A stretch of DNA of 64,000 nucleotides from Saccoglossus kowalevskii (GCF_000003605.2 NW_003118060.1:1-64000); one strand, 5' to 3'; shown: positions 49,080 to 63,245, counted from the stretch's first letter. Made by a program: numbers and translations. The notes: generated by a model from the letters alone, not told the origin.

Positions 49080-52000
49080 CTGTCATGTATATCTGCTTAG
49101 AAGTCAAGTTTCCTGGGTACCTGTCATGTATATCTGCCAAGAAGTTAAGTTTCATGGGTACCTGTCATGGATATCTGCCAAGAAGTTAAGTTTCCTGGGT
49201 ACCTGTCACAGATACCTGCCTAGAAGTTAAGTTTCCTGGGTACCTGTCATGGATATCTGCCTAGAAGTTAAGTTTCCTGGGTACCTGTCATGTATATCTG
49301 CCTCGAAGTTAAGTTTGCTGGGTACCTATCATGTATATCTGCCTAGAAGTTAAGTTTCCTGGGTACCTGTCATGGATATCTATCAAGAAGGTAAGTTTCC
49401 TGGGTACCTGTCATGGATATCTGCCTAGAAGTTAAGTTTCCTGGGTACCTGTATATGCCTTGAAGGTAAGTTTCCTGGGTACCTGTCATGTATATCTGCC
49501 TCCAAGTTAAGTTTCTTGGGTACCTGTCATGGATATCTGCCAAGAAGTTAAGTTTCATGGGTACCTGTCATGGATATCTGCCTAGAAGTTAAGTTTCCTG
49601 TATAGCTGTCATGTATATCTGCCTAGAAGTTAAGTTTCATGGGTACCTGTCATGTATATCTGCCTAGAAGTTAATTTTCCCGGGTACCTGTCATGTATAT
49701 CTGCCTAGAAGTTAAGTTTCCTGGGTACCTGTCATGGATATCTGCTTAGAAGTTAAGTTTCCTGGGTACCTGTCATGGATATCTGTCTATAAGTTGAGTT
49801 TCCTGGGTACCTGTCATGGATATCTGCCTAGAAGTTAAGTTTCCTGGGTACCTGTCATGTATATCTGCTTCCAAGTTAAGTTTCCTGGGTACCTGTCATG
49901 GATATCTGCCTAGAAGTTAATTTTCCTGGGTACTTGTCATGTATATCTGCCTAGAAGTTAAGTTTCCTGGGTATCTGTTATGTATATCTGCCGGGAAGTT
50001 AAGTTTCCAGGGTACCTGTCATGGATATCTGCCTAGAAGCTAAGTTTCGTGGGTACCTGTCATGGATATCTGCCTAGAAGTTAAGTTTCCTGGGTACCTG
50101 TCATGTATATTTGCCTCCAAGTTAAGTTTCTTGGGTACCTGTCATGTATATCTGCTTAGAAGTCAAGTTTCCTGGGTACCTGTCATGTATATCTGCCAAG
50201 AGGTTAAGTTTCCTGGGTACCTGTCATGGATATCTGCCAAGAAGTTAAGTTTCCTGGGTACCTGTCACAGATACCTGCCTAGAAGTTAAGTTTCCTGGGT
50301 ACCTGTCATGGATATCTGCCTAGAAGTTAAGTTTCCAGGGTACCTGTCATGGATATCTGCCTAGAAGTTAAGTTTCCTGTCTACCTGTCATTTATATCTG
50401 CCTAGAAGTTAAGTTTCCTGCGTACCTGTCATGGATATCTGTCAATAAGTTGAGTTTTCTGGGTACCTGTCATGGATATCTGCCTAAGTTTCCTAGGTAC
50501 CTGTCATGGATTTCTGCCTAGAAGTTAAGTTTCCTGGGTACCTGTCATGGATATCTGCCTAGAAGTTAAGTTTCCTGGGTACCTGTCATGTATATCTGCC
50601 TCGAAGTTAAGTTTGCTGGGTACCTATCATGTATATCTGCCTAGAAGTTAAGTTTCCTGGGTACCTGTCATGGATATCTATCAAGAAGGTAAGTTTCCTG
50701 GGTACCTGTCATGGATATCTGCCTAGAAGTTAAGTTTCCTGGGTACCTGTCATGTATATCTGCTTAGAAGTTAAGTTTCCTGGGTACATGTCATATATAT
50801 CTGCCTAGAAGTTAAGTTTCCTGGGTACCTGTCATGTATATCTGCCTAGAAGTTAAGTTTCCTGGTACCTGTCATGGATATCTGCCTCCAAGTTAAGTTT
50901 CCTGAGTACCTGTCATGGATATGTGCCTAGAAGTAAATTTCCTGGGTACCTGTCATGTATATCTGCCTAGAAGTTAAGTTTCCTATGTACCTGTCATGTA
51001 TATCTCCCTCCAAGTTAAGTTTCCTGGCTACCTGTCATGGATATCTGCCTAGAAGGTAAGTTTCCTGGGTACCTGTCATGGATATCTGCCTAGAAGGTAA
51101 GTTTCCTGTGTACCTGTCATGGATAGCTGCCTAGAAGTTAAATTTCCTGGGTACCTGTCATGTATATCTGCCTAGAATTTAAGTTTCCTGGGTACCTGTC
51201 ATGGATATCTGCCTAGAAGTTAAGTTTCTTGGGTACCTGTCATGGATATCTTCCTAGAAGTTAAGTTTATCTGGGTACCTGTCATGTATATCTGCTTAGA
51301 AGTTAAGTTTCCTGGGTACATGTCATGTATATCTGTCTAGAAGTTAAGTTTCCTGGGTACCTGTCATGGATATCTGCCAAGAAGTTAAGTTTCCTGGGTA
51401 CCTGTCACAGATACCTGCCTAGAAGTTAAGTTTCCTGGGTACCTGTCATGGATATCTGCCTAGAAGTTAAGTTTCCAGGGTACCTGTCATGGATATCTGC
51501 CTCGAAGTTAAGTTTCCTGTCTACCTGTCATTTATATCTGCCTAGAAGTTAAGTTTCCTGGGTACCTGTCATGGATATCTGCCTAGAAGGTAAGTTTCCT
51601 GGGTACCTGTCATGTATATCTGCCTAGAAGTTAAGTTTCCTAGGTACCTGTCATGGATATCTGCCTAGAAGTTAAGTTTCTTGGGTACCTGTCATGGATA
51701 TCTTCCTAGAAGTTAAGTTTCCTGGGTACCTGTCATGTATATCTGCTTAGAAGTCAAGTTTCCTGGGTACCTGTCATGTATATCTGCCAAGAAGTTAAGT
51801 TTCCTGGGTACCTGTCATAGATATCTGCCTAGAAGTTAAGTTTCCTGGGTACCTGTCATGGATATCTGCCTAGAAAGTAAGTTTCCTGGGTACCTGTCAT
51901 GGATATCTGCCTCGAAGTAAGTTTCCTTGGGTACCTGTCATGGATAGCTGCCTAAAAGTTAAATTTCCTGGGTACCTGTCATGGATATCTGCCTAGAAGT

Positions 52001-52409
52001 TAAGTTTCCAGGGTACCTGTCATGAATATCTGCCTAGAAGTTAAGTTTCCTGTCTACCTGTCATTTATATCTGCCTAGAAGTTAAGTTTCCTGCGTACCT
52101 GTCATGGATATCTGTCAATAAGTTGAGTTTTCTGGGTACCTGTCATGGATATCTGCCTAAGTTTCCTAGGTACCTGTCATGGATATCTGCCTAGAAGTTA
52201 AGTTTCATGGGTACCTGTCATGGATATCTGCCTAGAAGTTAAGTTTCCTGGGTACCTGTCATGTATATCTGCCTCGAAGTTAAGTTTGCTGGGTACCTAT
52301 CATGTATATCTGCCTAGAAGTTAAGTTTCCTGGGTACCTGTCATGGATATCTATCAAGAAGGTAAGTTTCCTGGGTACCTGTCATGGATATCTGCCTAGA
52401 AGTTAAGTT

Positions 52410-53930
52410 TCCTGGGTACCTGTCATGGATATATGCCTTGAAGGTAAGTTTCCTGGGTACCTGTCATGTATATCTGCCTCCAAGTTAAGTTTCTTTGGTA
52501 CCTGTCATAGATATCTGCCAAGAAGTTAAGTTTCCTGGGTACCTGTCATGTATATCTGCTTAGAAGTTAAGTTTCCTGGGTACATGTCATGTATATCTGC
52601 CTAGAAGTTAAGTTTCCTGGGTACCTGTCATGGATATCTGCCAAGAAGTTAAGTTTCCTGGGTACCTGTCACAGATATCTGCCTAGAAGTTAAGTTTCCT
52701 GGGTACCTGTCATGGATATCTGCCTAGAAGTTAAGTTTTCAGGGTACCTGTCATGGATATCTGCCTCGAAGTTAAGTTTCCTGTCTACCTGTCATTTATA
52801 TCTGCCTAGAAGTTAAGTTGCCTGCGTACCTGTCATGGATATCTGTCTATAAGTTGAGTTTTCTGGGTACCTGTCATGGATATCTGCCTAAAAGGTAAGT
52901 TTCCTGGGTACCTGTCATGGATATATGCCTAGAAGGTAAGTTTTGTGGGTACCTGTCATGAATATCTGCCTAGAAGTTAAGTTTCCTGGGTACCCGTCAT
53001 GGATATCTGCCTAGAAGGTAAGTTTCCTGGGTACCTGTCAAGGATATCTGCCTAGAGGGTAAGTTTCCTGGGTAGCTGTCATGTATATCTGCCTAGAAGT
53101 TAAGTTTCCTGGGTACCTGTCATAGATATCTGCCTAGAAGTTAAGTTTCCTGGGTACCTGTCATGGATATATGCCTTGAAGGTAAGTTTCCTGGGTACCT
53201 GTCATGTATATCTGCCTCCAAGTTAAGTTTCTTTGGTACCTGTCATAGATATCTGCCAAGAAGTTAAGTTTCCTGTATAGCTGTCATGTATATCTGCCTA
53301 GAAGTTAAGTTTCCTGGGTACCTGTCATGTATATCTGCTTAGAAGTTAAGTTTCCTGGGTACATGTCATGTATATCTGCCTAGAAGTTAAGTTTCCTGGG
53401 TACCTGTCATGGATATCTGCCAAGAAGTTAAGTTTCCTGGGTACCTGTCACAGATATCTGCCTAGAAGTTAAGTTTCCTGGGTACCTGTCATGGATATCT
53501 GCCTAGAAGTTAAGTTTTCAGGGTACCTGTCATGGATATCTGCCTCGAAGTTAAGTTTCCTGTCTACCTGTCATTTATATCTGCCTAGAAGTTAAGTTGC
53601 CTGCGTACCTGTCATGGATATCTGTCTATAAGTTGAGTTTTCTGGGTACCTGTCATGGATATCTGCCTAAAAGGTAAGTTTCCTGGGTACCTGTCATGGA
53701 TATATGCCTACAATGTAAGTTTTGTGGGTACCTGTCATGAATATCTGCCTATAAGTTAAGTTTCCTGGGTACCCGTCATGGATATCTGCCTAGAAGGTAA
53801 GTTTCCTGGGTACCTGTCAAGGATATCTGCCTAGAAGGTAAGTTTCCTGGGTAGCTGTCATGTATATCTGCCTAGAAGTTAAGTTTCCTGGGTACCTGTC
53901 ATAGATATCTGCCTAGAAGTTAAGTTTCCT
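52410..53930 (+). repeat. Tandem duplication of an ~0.74-0.78-kb A/B segment
   Basis: TTCTTTGGTACC with CATAGAT occurs at about 52,491 and 53,229, which is 738 bp or 18 monomers apart. The variant CACAGATATC and the TTTTCAGGG ending also occur in both halves. The second half carries one more monomer (TATAGCTG, near 53,275), so the spacing becomes about 779 bp after it. The second half also holds private changes (CTACAATG, CTATAAGTT) near 53,708-53,755. Confidence 0.8.
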
Positions 53931-55219
53931 GGGTACCTGTCATGGATATCTGCCTAGAAGTTAAGTTCCTGGGTACCTGTCATGGATATCTGCTTAGAAG
54001 TTAAGTTTCCTGGGTACCTGTCATGGATATCTGCCTATAAGGTAAGTTTCTTGGGTACCTGTCATGGATATCTGCCTAGAAGGTAAGTTTCCTGGGTACC
54101 TGTCATGGATATCTGCCTAGAAGTTAAGTTTCTTGGGAACCTGTCATGAATATCTTACTAGAAGTTAAGTTTCCTGGGTACCTGTCATGTACATCTGCTT
54201 AGAAGTTAAGTTTCCTGGGTACCTGTCATGTATATCTGCCTAGAAGTTAAGTTTCATGGGTACCTGTCATGTATATCTGCCTCGAAGTTAAGTTTGCTGG
54301 GTACCTATCATGTATATCTGCCTAGAAGTTAAGTTTCCTGGGTACCTGTCATGGATATCTGCCCAGAAGTTAAGTTTCCTGGGTACCTGCCATGGATATA
54401 TGCCTAGAAGGTAAGTTTCCTGGGTACCTGTCATGGATATCTGCCTAGAAGTAAAGTTTCCTGGGTACCTGTCATGTATATCTGCCTAGAAGTTAAGTTT
54501 CTTGGGTACCTGTCACGGATATCCGCCTAGAAGTTAATTTTCCTGGGTACCTGTCATGGATATCTGCCTAGAGGTTACGTTTCTTGGGTACCTGTCATGT
54601 ATATCTGCCTAGAAGTTAAGTTTCATGGGTACCTGTCATGGATATCTGCCAAGAAGTTAAGTTTCCTGGGTACCTGTCACAGATACCTGCCTAGAAGTTA
54701 AGTTTCCTGGGTACCTGTCATGGATATCTGCCTAGAAGTTAAGTTTCCAGGGTACCTGTCATGGATATCTGTCAATAAGTTGAGTTTTCTGGGTACCTGT
54801 CATGGATATCTGCCTAAGTTTCCTAGGTACCTGTCATGGATATCTGCCTAGAAGTTAAGTTTCCTGGGTACCTGTCATGGATATCTGCCTAGAAGTTAAG
54901 TTTCCTGGGTACCTGTCATGTATATCTGCCTCGAAGTTAAGTTTGCTGGGTACCTATCATGTATATCTGCCTAGAAGTTAAGTTTCCTTGGTACCTGTCA
55001 TGGATATCTATCAAGAAGGTAAGTTTCCTGGGTACCTGTCATGGATATCTGCCTAGAAGTTAAGTTTCCTGGGTACTTGTCATGGATATATGCCTTGAAG
55101 GTAAGTTTCCTGGGTACCTGTCATGTATATCTGCCTCCAAGTTAAGTTTCTTGGGTACCTGTCATGGATATCTGCCAAGAAGTTAAGTTTCATGGGTACC
55201 TGTCATGGATATCTGCCTA

Positions 55220-55845
55220 GAAGTTAAGTTTCCTGTATAGCTGTCATGTATATCTGCCTAGAAGTTAAGTTTCATGGGTACCTGTCATGTATATCTGCCT
55301 AGAAGTTAATTTTCCCGGGTATCTGTCATGTATATCTGCCTAGAAGTTAAGTTTCCTGGGTACCTGTCATGGATATCAGCTTAAAAGTTAAGTTTCCTGG
55401 GTACCTGTCATGGATATCTGTCTATAAGTTGAGTTTCCTGGGTACCTGTCATGGATATCTGCCTAGAAGTTAAGTTTCCTGGGTACCTGTCATGTATATC
55501 TGCTTCCAAGTTAAGTTTCCTGGGTACCTGTCATGGATATCTGCCTAGAAGTTAATTTTCCTGGGTACTTGTCATGTATATCTGCCTAGAAGTTAAGTTT
55601 CCTGGGTATCTGTTATGTATATCTGCCGGGAAGTTAAGTTTCCAGGGTACCTGTCATGGATATCTGCCTAGAAGCTAAGTTTCGTGGGTACCTGTCAAGG
55701 ATATCTGCCTAGAAGTTAAGTTTCCTGGGTACCTGTCATGTATATCTGCCTCCAAGTTAAGTTTCTTGGGTACCTGTCATGTATATCTGCTTAGAAGTCA
55801 AGTTTCCTGGGTACCTGTCATGTATATCTGCCAAGAGGTTAAGTT
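55220..55845 (+). repeat. Higher-order module E (exemplar)
   Basis: A run of about 15 monomers. The order is: TATAGCTG; an ending in TTCATG; AATTTTCCCG; GTATCTG or GTACCTG; CAGCTTA or TGCTTAG; GTCTATAAG with GAGTTTCC; GCTTCCAAG; GTACTTGTC; GTATCTGTTATG with GCCGGGAAG; TCCAG; GAAGCTAAG with TTCGTG; GTCAAGG or GTCATGG; CCTCCAAG; GAAGTCAAG; and GCCAAGAGG. Other copies lie near 2,000-2,580, 16,015-16,625, 44,680-45,150, 49,600-50,200, 56,575-57,190 and 61,210-61,830. The closely spaced copies at 55.2 and 56.6 kb form a local tandem duplication. Confidence 0.85.
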
Positions 55846-58800
55846 TCATGGGTACCTGTCATGGATATCTGCCAAGAAGTTAAGTTTCCTGGGTACCTGT
55901 CACAGATACCTGCCTAGAAGTTAAGTTTCCTGGGTACCTGTCATGGATATCTGCCTAGAAGTTAAGTTTCCAGGGTACCTGTCATGGATATCTGCCTAGA
56001 AGTTAAGTTTCCTGTCTACCTGTCATTTATATCTGCCTAGAAGTTAAGTTTCCTGCGTACCTGTCATGGATATCTGTCAATAAGTTGAGTTTTCTGGGTA
56101 CCTGTCATGGATATCTGCCTAAGTTTCCTAGGTACCTGTCATGGATATCTGCCTAGAAGTTAAGTTTCCTGGGTACCTGTCATGGATATCTGCCTAGAAG
56201 TTAAGTTTCCTGGGTACCTGTCATGTATATCTGCCTCGAAGTTAAGTTTGCTGGGTACCTATCATGTATATCTGCCTAGAAGTTAAGTTTCCTGGGTACC
56301 TGTCATGGATATCTATCAAGAAGGTAAGTTTCCTGGGTACCTGTCATGGATATCTGCCTAGAAGTTAAGTTTCCTGGGTACCTGTCATGGATATATGCCT
56401 AGAAGTTAAGTTTCCTGGGTACCTGTCATGTATATCTGCCTCGAAGTTAAGTTTGCTGGGTACCTATCATGTATATCTGCCTAGAAGTTAAGTTTCCTGG
56501 GTACCTGTCATGGATATCTATCAAGAAGGTAAGTTTCATGGGTACCTGTCATGGATATCTGCCTAGAAGTTAAGTTTCCTGTATAGCTGTCATGTATATC
56601 TGCCTAGAAGTTAAGTTTCATGGGTACCTGTCATGTATATCTGCCTAGAAGTTAATTTTCCCGGGTATCTGTCATGTATATCTGCCTAGAAGTTAAGTTT
56701 CCTGGGTACCTGTCATGGATATCAGCTTAAAAGTTAAGTTTCCTGGGTACCTGTCATGGATATCTGTCTATAAGTTGAGTTTCCTGGGTACCTGTCATGG
56801 ATATCTGCCTAGAAGTTAAGTTTCCTGGGTACCTGTCATGTATATCTGCTTCCAAGTTAAGTTTCCTGGGTACCTGTCATGGATATCTGCCTAGAAGTTA
56901 ATTTTCCTGGGTACTTGTCATGTATATCTGCCTAGAAGTTAAGTTTCCTGGTTATCTGTTATGTATATCTGCCGGGAAGTTAAGTTTCCAGGGTACCTGT
57001 CATGGATATCTGCCTAGAAGCTAAGTTTCGTGGGTACCTGTCAAGGATATCTGCCTAGAAGTTAAGTTTCCTGGGTACCTGTCATGTATATCTGCCTCCA
57101 AGTTAAGTTTCTTGGGTACCTGTCATGTATATCTGCTTAGAAGTCAAGTTTCCTGGGTACCTGTCATGTATATCTGCCAAGAGGTTAAGTTTCATGGGTA
57201 CCTGTCATGGATATCTGCCAAGAAGTTAAGTTTCCTGGGTACCTGTCACAGATACCTGCCTAGAAGTTAAGTTTCCTGGGTACCTGTCACAGATATCTGC
57301 CTAGAAGTTAAGTTTCCTGGGTACCTGTCATGTATATCTGCCTCGAAGTTAAGTTTGCTGGGTACCTATCATGTATATCTGCCTAGAAGTTAAGTTTCCT
57401 GGGTACCTGTCATGGATATCTATCAAGAAGGTAAGTTTCCTGGGTACCTGTCATGGATATCTGCCTAGAAGTTAAGTTTCCTGGGTACCTGTCATGGATA
57501 TATGCCTTGAAGGTAAGTTTCCTGGGTACCTGTCATGTATATCTGCCTCCAAGTTAAGTTTCTTGGGTACCTGTCATGGATATCTGCCAAGAAGTTAAGT
57601 TTCCTGTATAGCTGTCATGTATATCTGCCTAGAAGTTAAGTTTCCTGGGTACCTGTCATGTATATCTGCTTAGAAGTTAAGTTTCCTGGGTACATGTCAT
57701 GTATATCTGCCTAGAAGTTAAGTTTCCTGGGTACCTGTCGTGGATATCTGCCAAGAAGTTAAGTTTCCTGGGTACCTGTCACAGATACCTGCCTAGAAGT
57801 TAAGGTTCCTGGGTACCTGTCATGGATATCTGCCTAGAAGTTAAGTTTCCAGGGTACCTGTCATGTATATCTGCCTCGAAGTTAAGTTTCCTGTCTACCT
57901 GTCATTTATATCTGCCTAGAAGTTAAGATGCCTGCGTACCTGTCATGGATATCTGTCTATAAGTTGAGTTTTCTGGGTACCTGTCATGGATATCTGCCTA
58001 AAAGGTAAGTTTCCTGGGTACCTGTCATGGATATATGCCTAGAAGGTAAGTTTTGTGGGTACCTGTCATGGATATCTGCCTAGAAGTTAAGTTTCCTGGG
58101 TACCCGTCATGGATATCTGCCTAGAAGGTAAGTTTCCTGGGTACCTGTCTAGGATATCTGCCTAGAAGGTAAGTTTCCTGGGTAGCTGTCATGTATATCT
58201 GCCTAGAAGTTAAGTTTCCAGGGTACCTGTCATGGATATCTGCCTAGAAGTTAAGTTTCCTGTCTACCTGTCATTTATATCTGCCTAGAAGTTAAGTTTC
58301 CTGCGTACCTGTCATGGATATCTGTCAATAAGTTGAGTTTTCTGGGTACCTGTCATGGATATCTGCCTCGAAGTTAAGTTTCCTGTCTACCTGTCATTTA
58401 TATCTGCCTAGAAGTTAAGTTGCCTGCGTACCTGTCATGGATATCTGTCTATAAGTTGAGTTTTCTGGGTACCTGTCATGGATATCTGCCTAAAAGGTAA
58501 GTTTCCTGGGTACCTGTCATGGATATATGCCTAGAAGGTAAGTTTTGTGGGTACCTGTCATGGATATCTGCCTAGAAGTTAAGTTTCCTGGGTACCCGTC
58601 ATGGATATCTGCCTAGAAGGTAAGTTTCCTGGGTACCTGTCATGTATATCTGCCTAGAAGTTAAGTTTGCTGGGTACCTGTCATGGATATCTGCCTAGAA
58701 TTTAAGTTTCATGGGTACCTGTCATGTATATCTGCATCGAAGTTAAGTTTGCTGGGTACCTATCATGTATATCTGCCTAGAAGTTAAGTTTCCTGGGTAC

Positions 58801-61800
58801 CTGTCATGGATATCTGCCCAGAAGTTAAGTTTCCTGGGTACCTGCCATGGATATATGCCTAGAAGGTAAGTTTCCTGGGTACCTGTCATGGATATCTGCC
58901 TAGAAGTAAAGTTTCCTGGGTACCTGTCATGTATATCTGCCTAGAAGTTAAGTTTCCTGGGTACCTGTCACGGATATCCGCCTAGAAGTTAAGTTTCCTG
59001 GGTACCTGTCATGGATATCTGCCTAGAGGTTACGTTTCTTGGGTACCTGTCATGTATGTCTGCCTAGAAGTTAAGTTTCCTGGGTACCTGTCATGTATAT
59101 CTGCCTCCAAGTTAAGTTTCCTGGGTACCTGTCTTGGATATCTGCCTAGAAGTAAATTTTCCTGGGTACCTGTCATGTATATCTGCCTAGAAGTTACGTT
59201 TTCTGGGTACCTGTCATGTATATCTGCCTAGAAGTTAAGTTTCCTGGCTACCTGCCATGGATATCTGCCTAGAAGGTAAGTTTCCTGGGTACCTGTCATG
59301 GATATCTGCCTCGAAGGTAAGTTTCCTGGGTACCTGTCATGGATAGCTGCCTAAAGTTAAATTTCCTGGGTACCTGTCATGTATATGTGCCTAGAAGTTA
59401 AGTTTCCTGGGTACCTGTCCGGGATATCTGCCTACAAGTTAAGTTTCTTGGGTACCTGTCATGGATATCTTCCTAGAAGTTAAGTTTCCTGGGTACCTGT
59501 CATGTATATCTGCTTAGAAGTCAAGTTTCCTGGGTACCTGTCATGTATATCTGCCAAGAAGTTAAGTTTCATGGGTACCTGTCATGGATATCTGCCAAGA
59601 AGTTAAGTTTCCTGGGTACCTGTCACAGATACCTGCCTAGAAGTTAAGTTTCATGGGTACCTGTCATGGATATCTGCCTAGAAGTTAAGTTTCCAGGGTA
59701 CCTGTCATGGATATCTGCCTAGAAGTTAAGTTTCCTATCTACCTGTCATTTATATCTGCCTAGAAGTTATGTTTCCTGCGTACCTGTCATGGATATCTGT
59801 CAATAAGTTGAGTTTTCTGGGTACCTGTCATGGATATCTGCCTAAGTTTCCTAGGTACCTGTCATGGATATCTGCCTAGAAGTTAAGTTTCCTGGGTACC
59901 TGTCATGGATATCTGCCTAGAAGTTAAGTTTCCTGGGTACCTGTCATGTATATCTGCCTAGAAGTTAAGTTTCCTGGGTACCTGTCACGGATATCCGCCT
60001 AGAAGTTAAGTTTCCTGGGTACCTGTCATGGATATCTGCCTAGAGGTTACGTTTCTTGGGTACCTGTCATGTATATCTGCCTAGAAGTTAAGTTTCCTGG
60101 GTACCTGTCATGGATATCTGCCTCCAAGTTAAGTTTCCTGGGTACCTGTCTTGGATATCTGCCTAGAAGTTAATTTTCCTGGCTACCTGTCATGGATATC
60201 TGCCTAGAAGGTAAGTTTCCTGGGTACCTGTCATGGATATCTGCCTAGAAGGTAAGTTTCATGGGTACCTGTCATGGATAGCTGCCTAAAAGTTAAATTT
60301 CCTGGGTACCTGTCATGTATATCTGCCTAGAAGTTAAGTTTCCAGGGTACCTGTCCGAGATATCTGCCTACAAGTTAAGTTTCTTGGGTACCTGTCATGG
60401 ATATCTTCCTAGAAGTTAAGTTTCCTGGGTACCTGTCATGGATATCTGCCTAGAGGTTACGTTTCTTGGGTACCTGTCATGTATATCTGCCTAGAAGTTA
60501 AGTTTCATGGGTACCTGTCATGGATATCTGCCAAGAAGTTAAGTTTCCTGGGTACCTGTCACAGATACCTGCCTAGAAGTTAAGTTTCCTGGGTACCTGT
60601 CATGGATATCTGCCTAGAAGTTAAGTTTCCAGGGTACCTGTCATGGATATCTGTCAATAAGTTGAGTTTTCTGGGTACCTGTCATGATATCTGCCTAAAT
60701 TTCCTAGGTACCTGTCATGATATCTGCTAGAAGTTAAGTTCCTGGGTACTGTCATGGATATCTGCCTAGAAGTTAAGTTTACAGGGTACCTGTCATGGAT
60801 ATCTGTCAATAAGTTGAGTTTTCTGGGTACCTGTCATGGATATCTGCCTAAGTTTCCTAGGTACCTGTCATGGATATCTGCCTAGAAGTTAAGTTTCCTG
60901 GGTACCTGTCATGGATATCTGCCTAGAAGTTAAGTTTCCTGGGTACCTGTCATGTATATCTGCCTCGAAGTTAAGTTTGCTGGGTACCTATCATGTATAT
61001 CTGCCTAGAAGTTAAGTTTCCTGGGTACCTGTCATGGATATCTATCAAGAAGTTAAGTTTCCTGGGTACCTGTATATGCCTTGAAGGTAAGTTTCCTGGG
61101 TACCTGTCATGTATATCTGCCTCCATGTTAAGTTTCTTGGGTACCTGTCATGGATATCTGCCAAGAAGTTAAGTTTCATGGGTACCTGTCATGGATATCT
61201 GCCTAGAAGTTAAGTTTCCTGTATAGCTGTCATGTATATCTGCCTAGAAGTTAAGTTTCATGGGTACCTGTCATGTATATCTGCCTAGAAGTTAATTTTC
61301 CCGGGTACCTGTCATGTATATCTGCCTAGAAGTTAAGTTTCCTGGGTACCTGTCATGGATATCTGCTTAGAAGTTAAGTTTCCTGGGTACCTGTCATGGA
61401 TATCTGTCTATAAGTTGAGTTTCCTGGGTACCTGTCATGGATATCTGCCTAGAAGTTAAGTTTCCTGGGTACCTGTCATGTATATCTGCTTCCAAGTTAA
61501 GTTTCCTGGGTACCTGTCATGGATATCTGCCTAGAAGTTAATTTTCCTGGGTACTTGTCATGTATATCTGCCTAGAAGTTAAGTTTCCTGGGTATCTGTT
61601 ATGTATATCTGCCGGGAAGTTAAGTTTCCAGGGTACCTGTCATGGATATCTGCCTAGAAGCTAAGTTTCGTGGGTACCTGTCATGGATATCTGCCTAAAA
61701 GTTAAGTTTCCTGGGTACCTGTCATGTATATCTGCCTCCAAGTTAAGTTTCTTGGGTACCTGTCATGTATATCTGATTAGAAGTCAAGTTTCCTGGGTAC

Positions 61801-62929
61801 CTGTCATGTATATCTGCCAAGAGGTTAAGTTTCCTGGGTACCTGTCATGGATATCTGCCAAGAAGTTAAGTTTCCTGGGTACCTGTCACAGATACCTGCC
61901 TAGAAGTTAAGTTTCCTGGGTACCTGTCATGGATATCTGCCTAGAAGTTAAGTTTCCAGGGTACCTGTCATGGATATCTGCCTAGAAGTTAAGTTTCCTG
62001 TCTACCTGTCATTTATATCTGCCTAGAAGTTAAGTTTCCTGCGTACCTGTCATGGATATCTGTCAATAAGTTGAGTTTTCTGGGTACCTGTCATGGATAT
62101 CTGCCTAAGTTTCCTAGGTACCTGTCATGGATATCTGCCTAGAAGTTAAGTTTCCTGGGTACCTGTCATGGATATCTGCCTAGAAGTTAAGTTCCTGGGT
62201 ACCTGTCATGGATATCTGCTTAGAAGTTAAGTTTCCTGGGTACCTGTCATGGATATCTGCCTAGAAGGTAAGTTTCTTGGGTACCTGTCATGGATATCTG
62301 CCTAGAAGGTAAGTTTCCTGGGTACCTGTCATGGATATCTGCCTAGAAGTTAAGTTTCTTGGGAACCTGTCATGAATATCTTACTAGAAGTTAAGTTTCC
62401 TGGGTACCTGTCATGTACATCTGCTTAGAAGTTAAGTTTCCTGGGTACCTATCATGTATATCTGCCTAGAAGTTAAGTTTCCTGGGTACCTGTCATGGAT
62501 ATCTGCCCAGAAGTTAAGTTTCCTGGGTACCTGCCATGGATATATGCCTAGAAGGTAAGTTTCCTGGATACCTGTCATGGATATCTGCCTAGAAGTAAAG
62601 TTTCCTGGGTACCTGTCATGTATATCTGCCTAGAAGTTAAGTTTCCTGGGTACCTGTCACGGATATCCGCCTAGAAGTTAAGTTTCCTGGGTACCTGTCA
62701 TGGATATCTGCCTAGAGGTTACGTTTCTTGGGTACCTGTCATGTATATCTGCCTAGAAGTTAAGTTTCCTGGGTACCTGTCATGGATATCTGCCTCCAAG
62801 TTAAGTTTCCTGGGTACCTGTCTTGGATATCTGCCTAGAAGTAAATTTTCCTGGGTACCTGTCATGTATATCTGCCTAGAAGTTAAGTTTTCTGGGTACC
62901 TGTCATGTATATCTGCCTAGAAGTTAAGT

Positions 62930-63245
62930 TTCCTGGTACCTGTCATGGATATCTGCCTAGAAGGTAAGTTTCCTGGGTACCTGTCATGGATATCTGCCTC
63001 GAAAGTAAGTTTCCTTGGTACCTGTCATGGATAGCTGCCTAAAAGTTAATTTCCTGGGTACCTGTCATGTATATCTGCCTAGAAGTTAAGTTTCCTGGTA
63101 CCTGTCCGGGATATCTGCCTACAAGTTAAGTTTCTTGGTACCTGTCATGGATAATCTTCCTAGAAGGTAAGTTTCCTGGGTACCTGTCATGTATATCTGC
63201 TTAGAAGTTAAGTTTCCTGGGTACTGTCATGTATATCTGACTAGA
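62930..63245 (+). repeat. Segment rich in one-base indels
   Basis: Within about 300 bp there are several one-base losses (CCTGGTACC near 62,936 and 63,095; TTCTTGGTACC near 63,133; GTACTGTC near 63,223; AAGTTCC near 63,252) and one gain (GATAATCTTCC near 63,151). Most of the array has almost none. The segment is otherwise ordinary module C. It may be a less accurate stretch of assembly or a true local patch of mutation. Confidence 0.7.
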
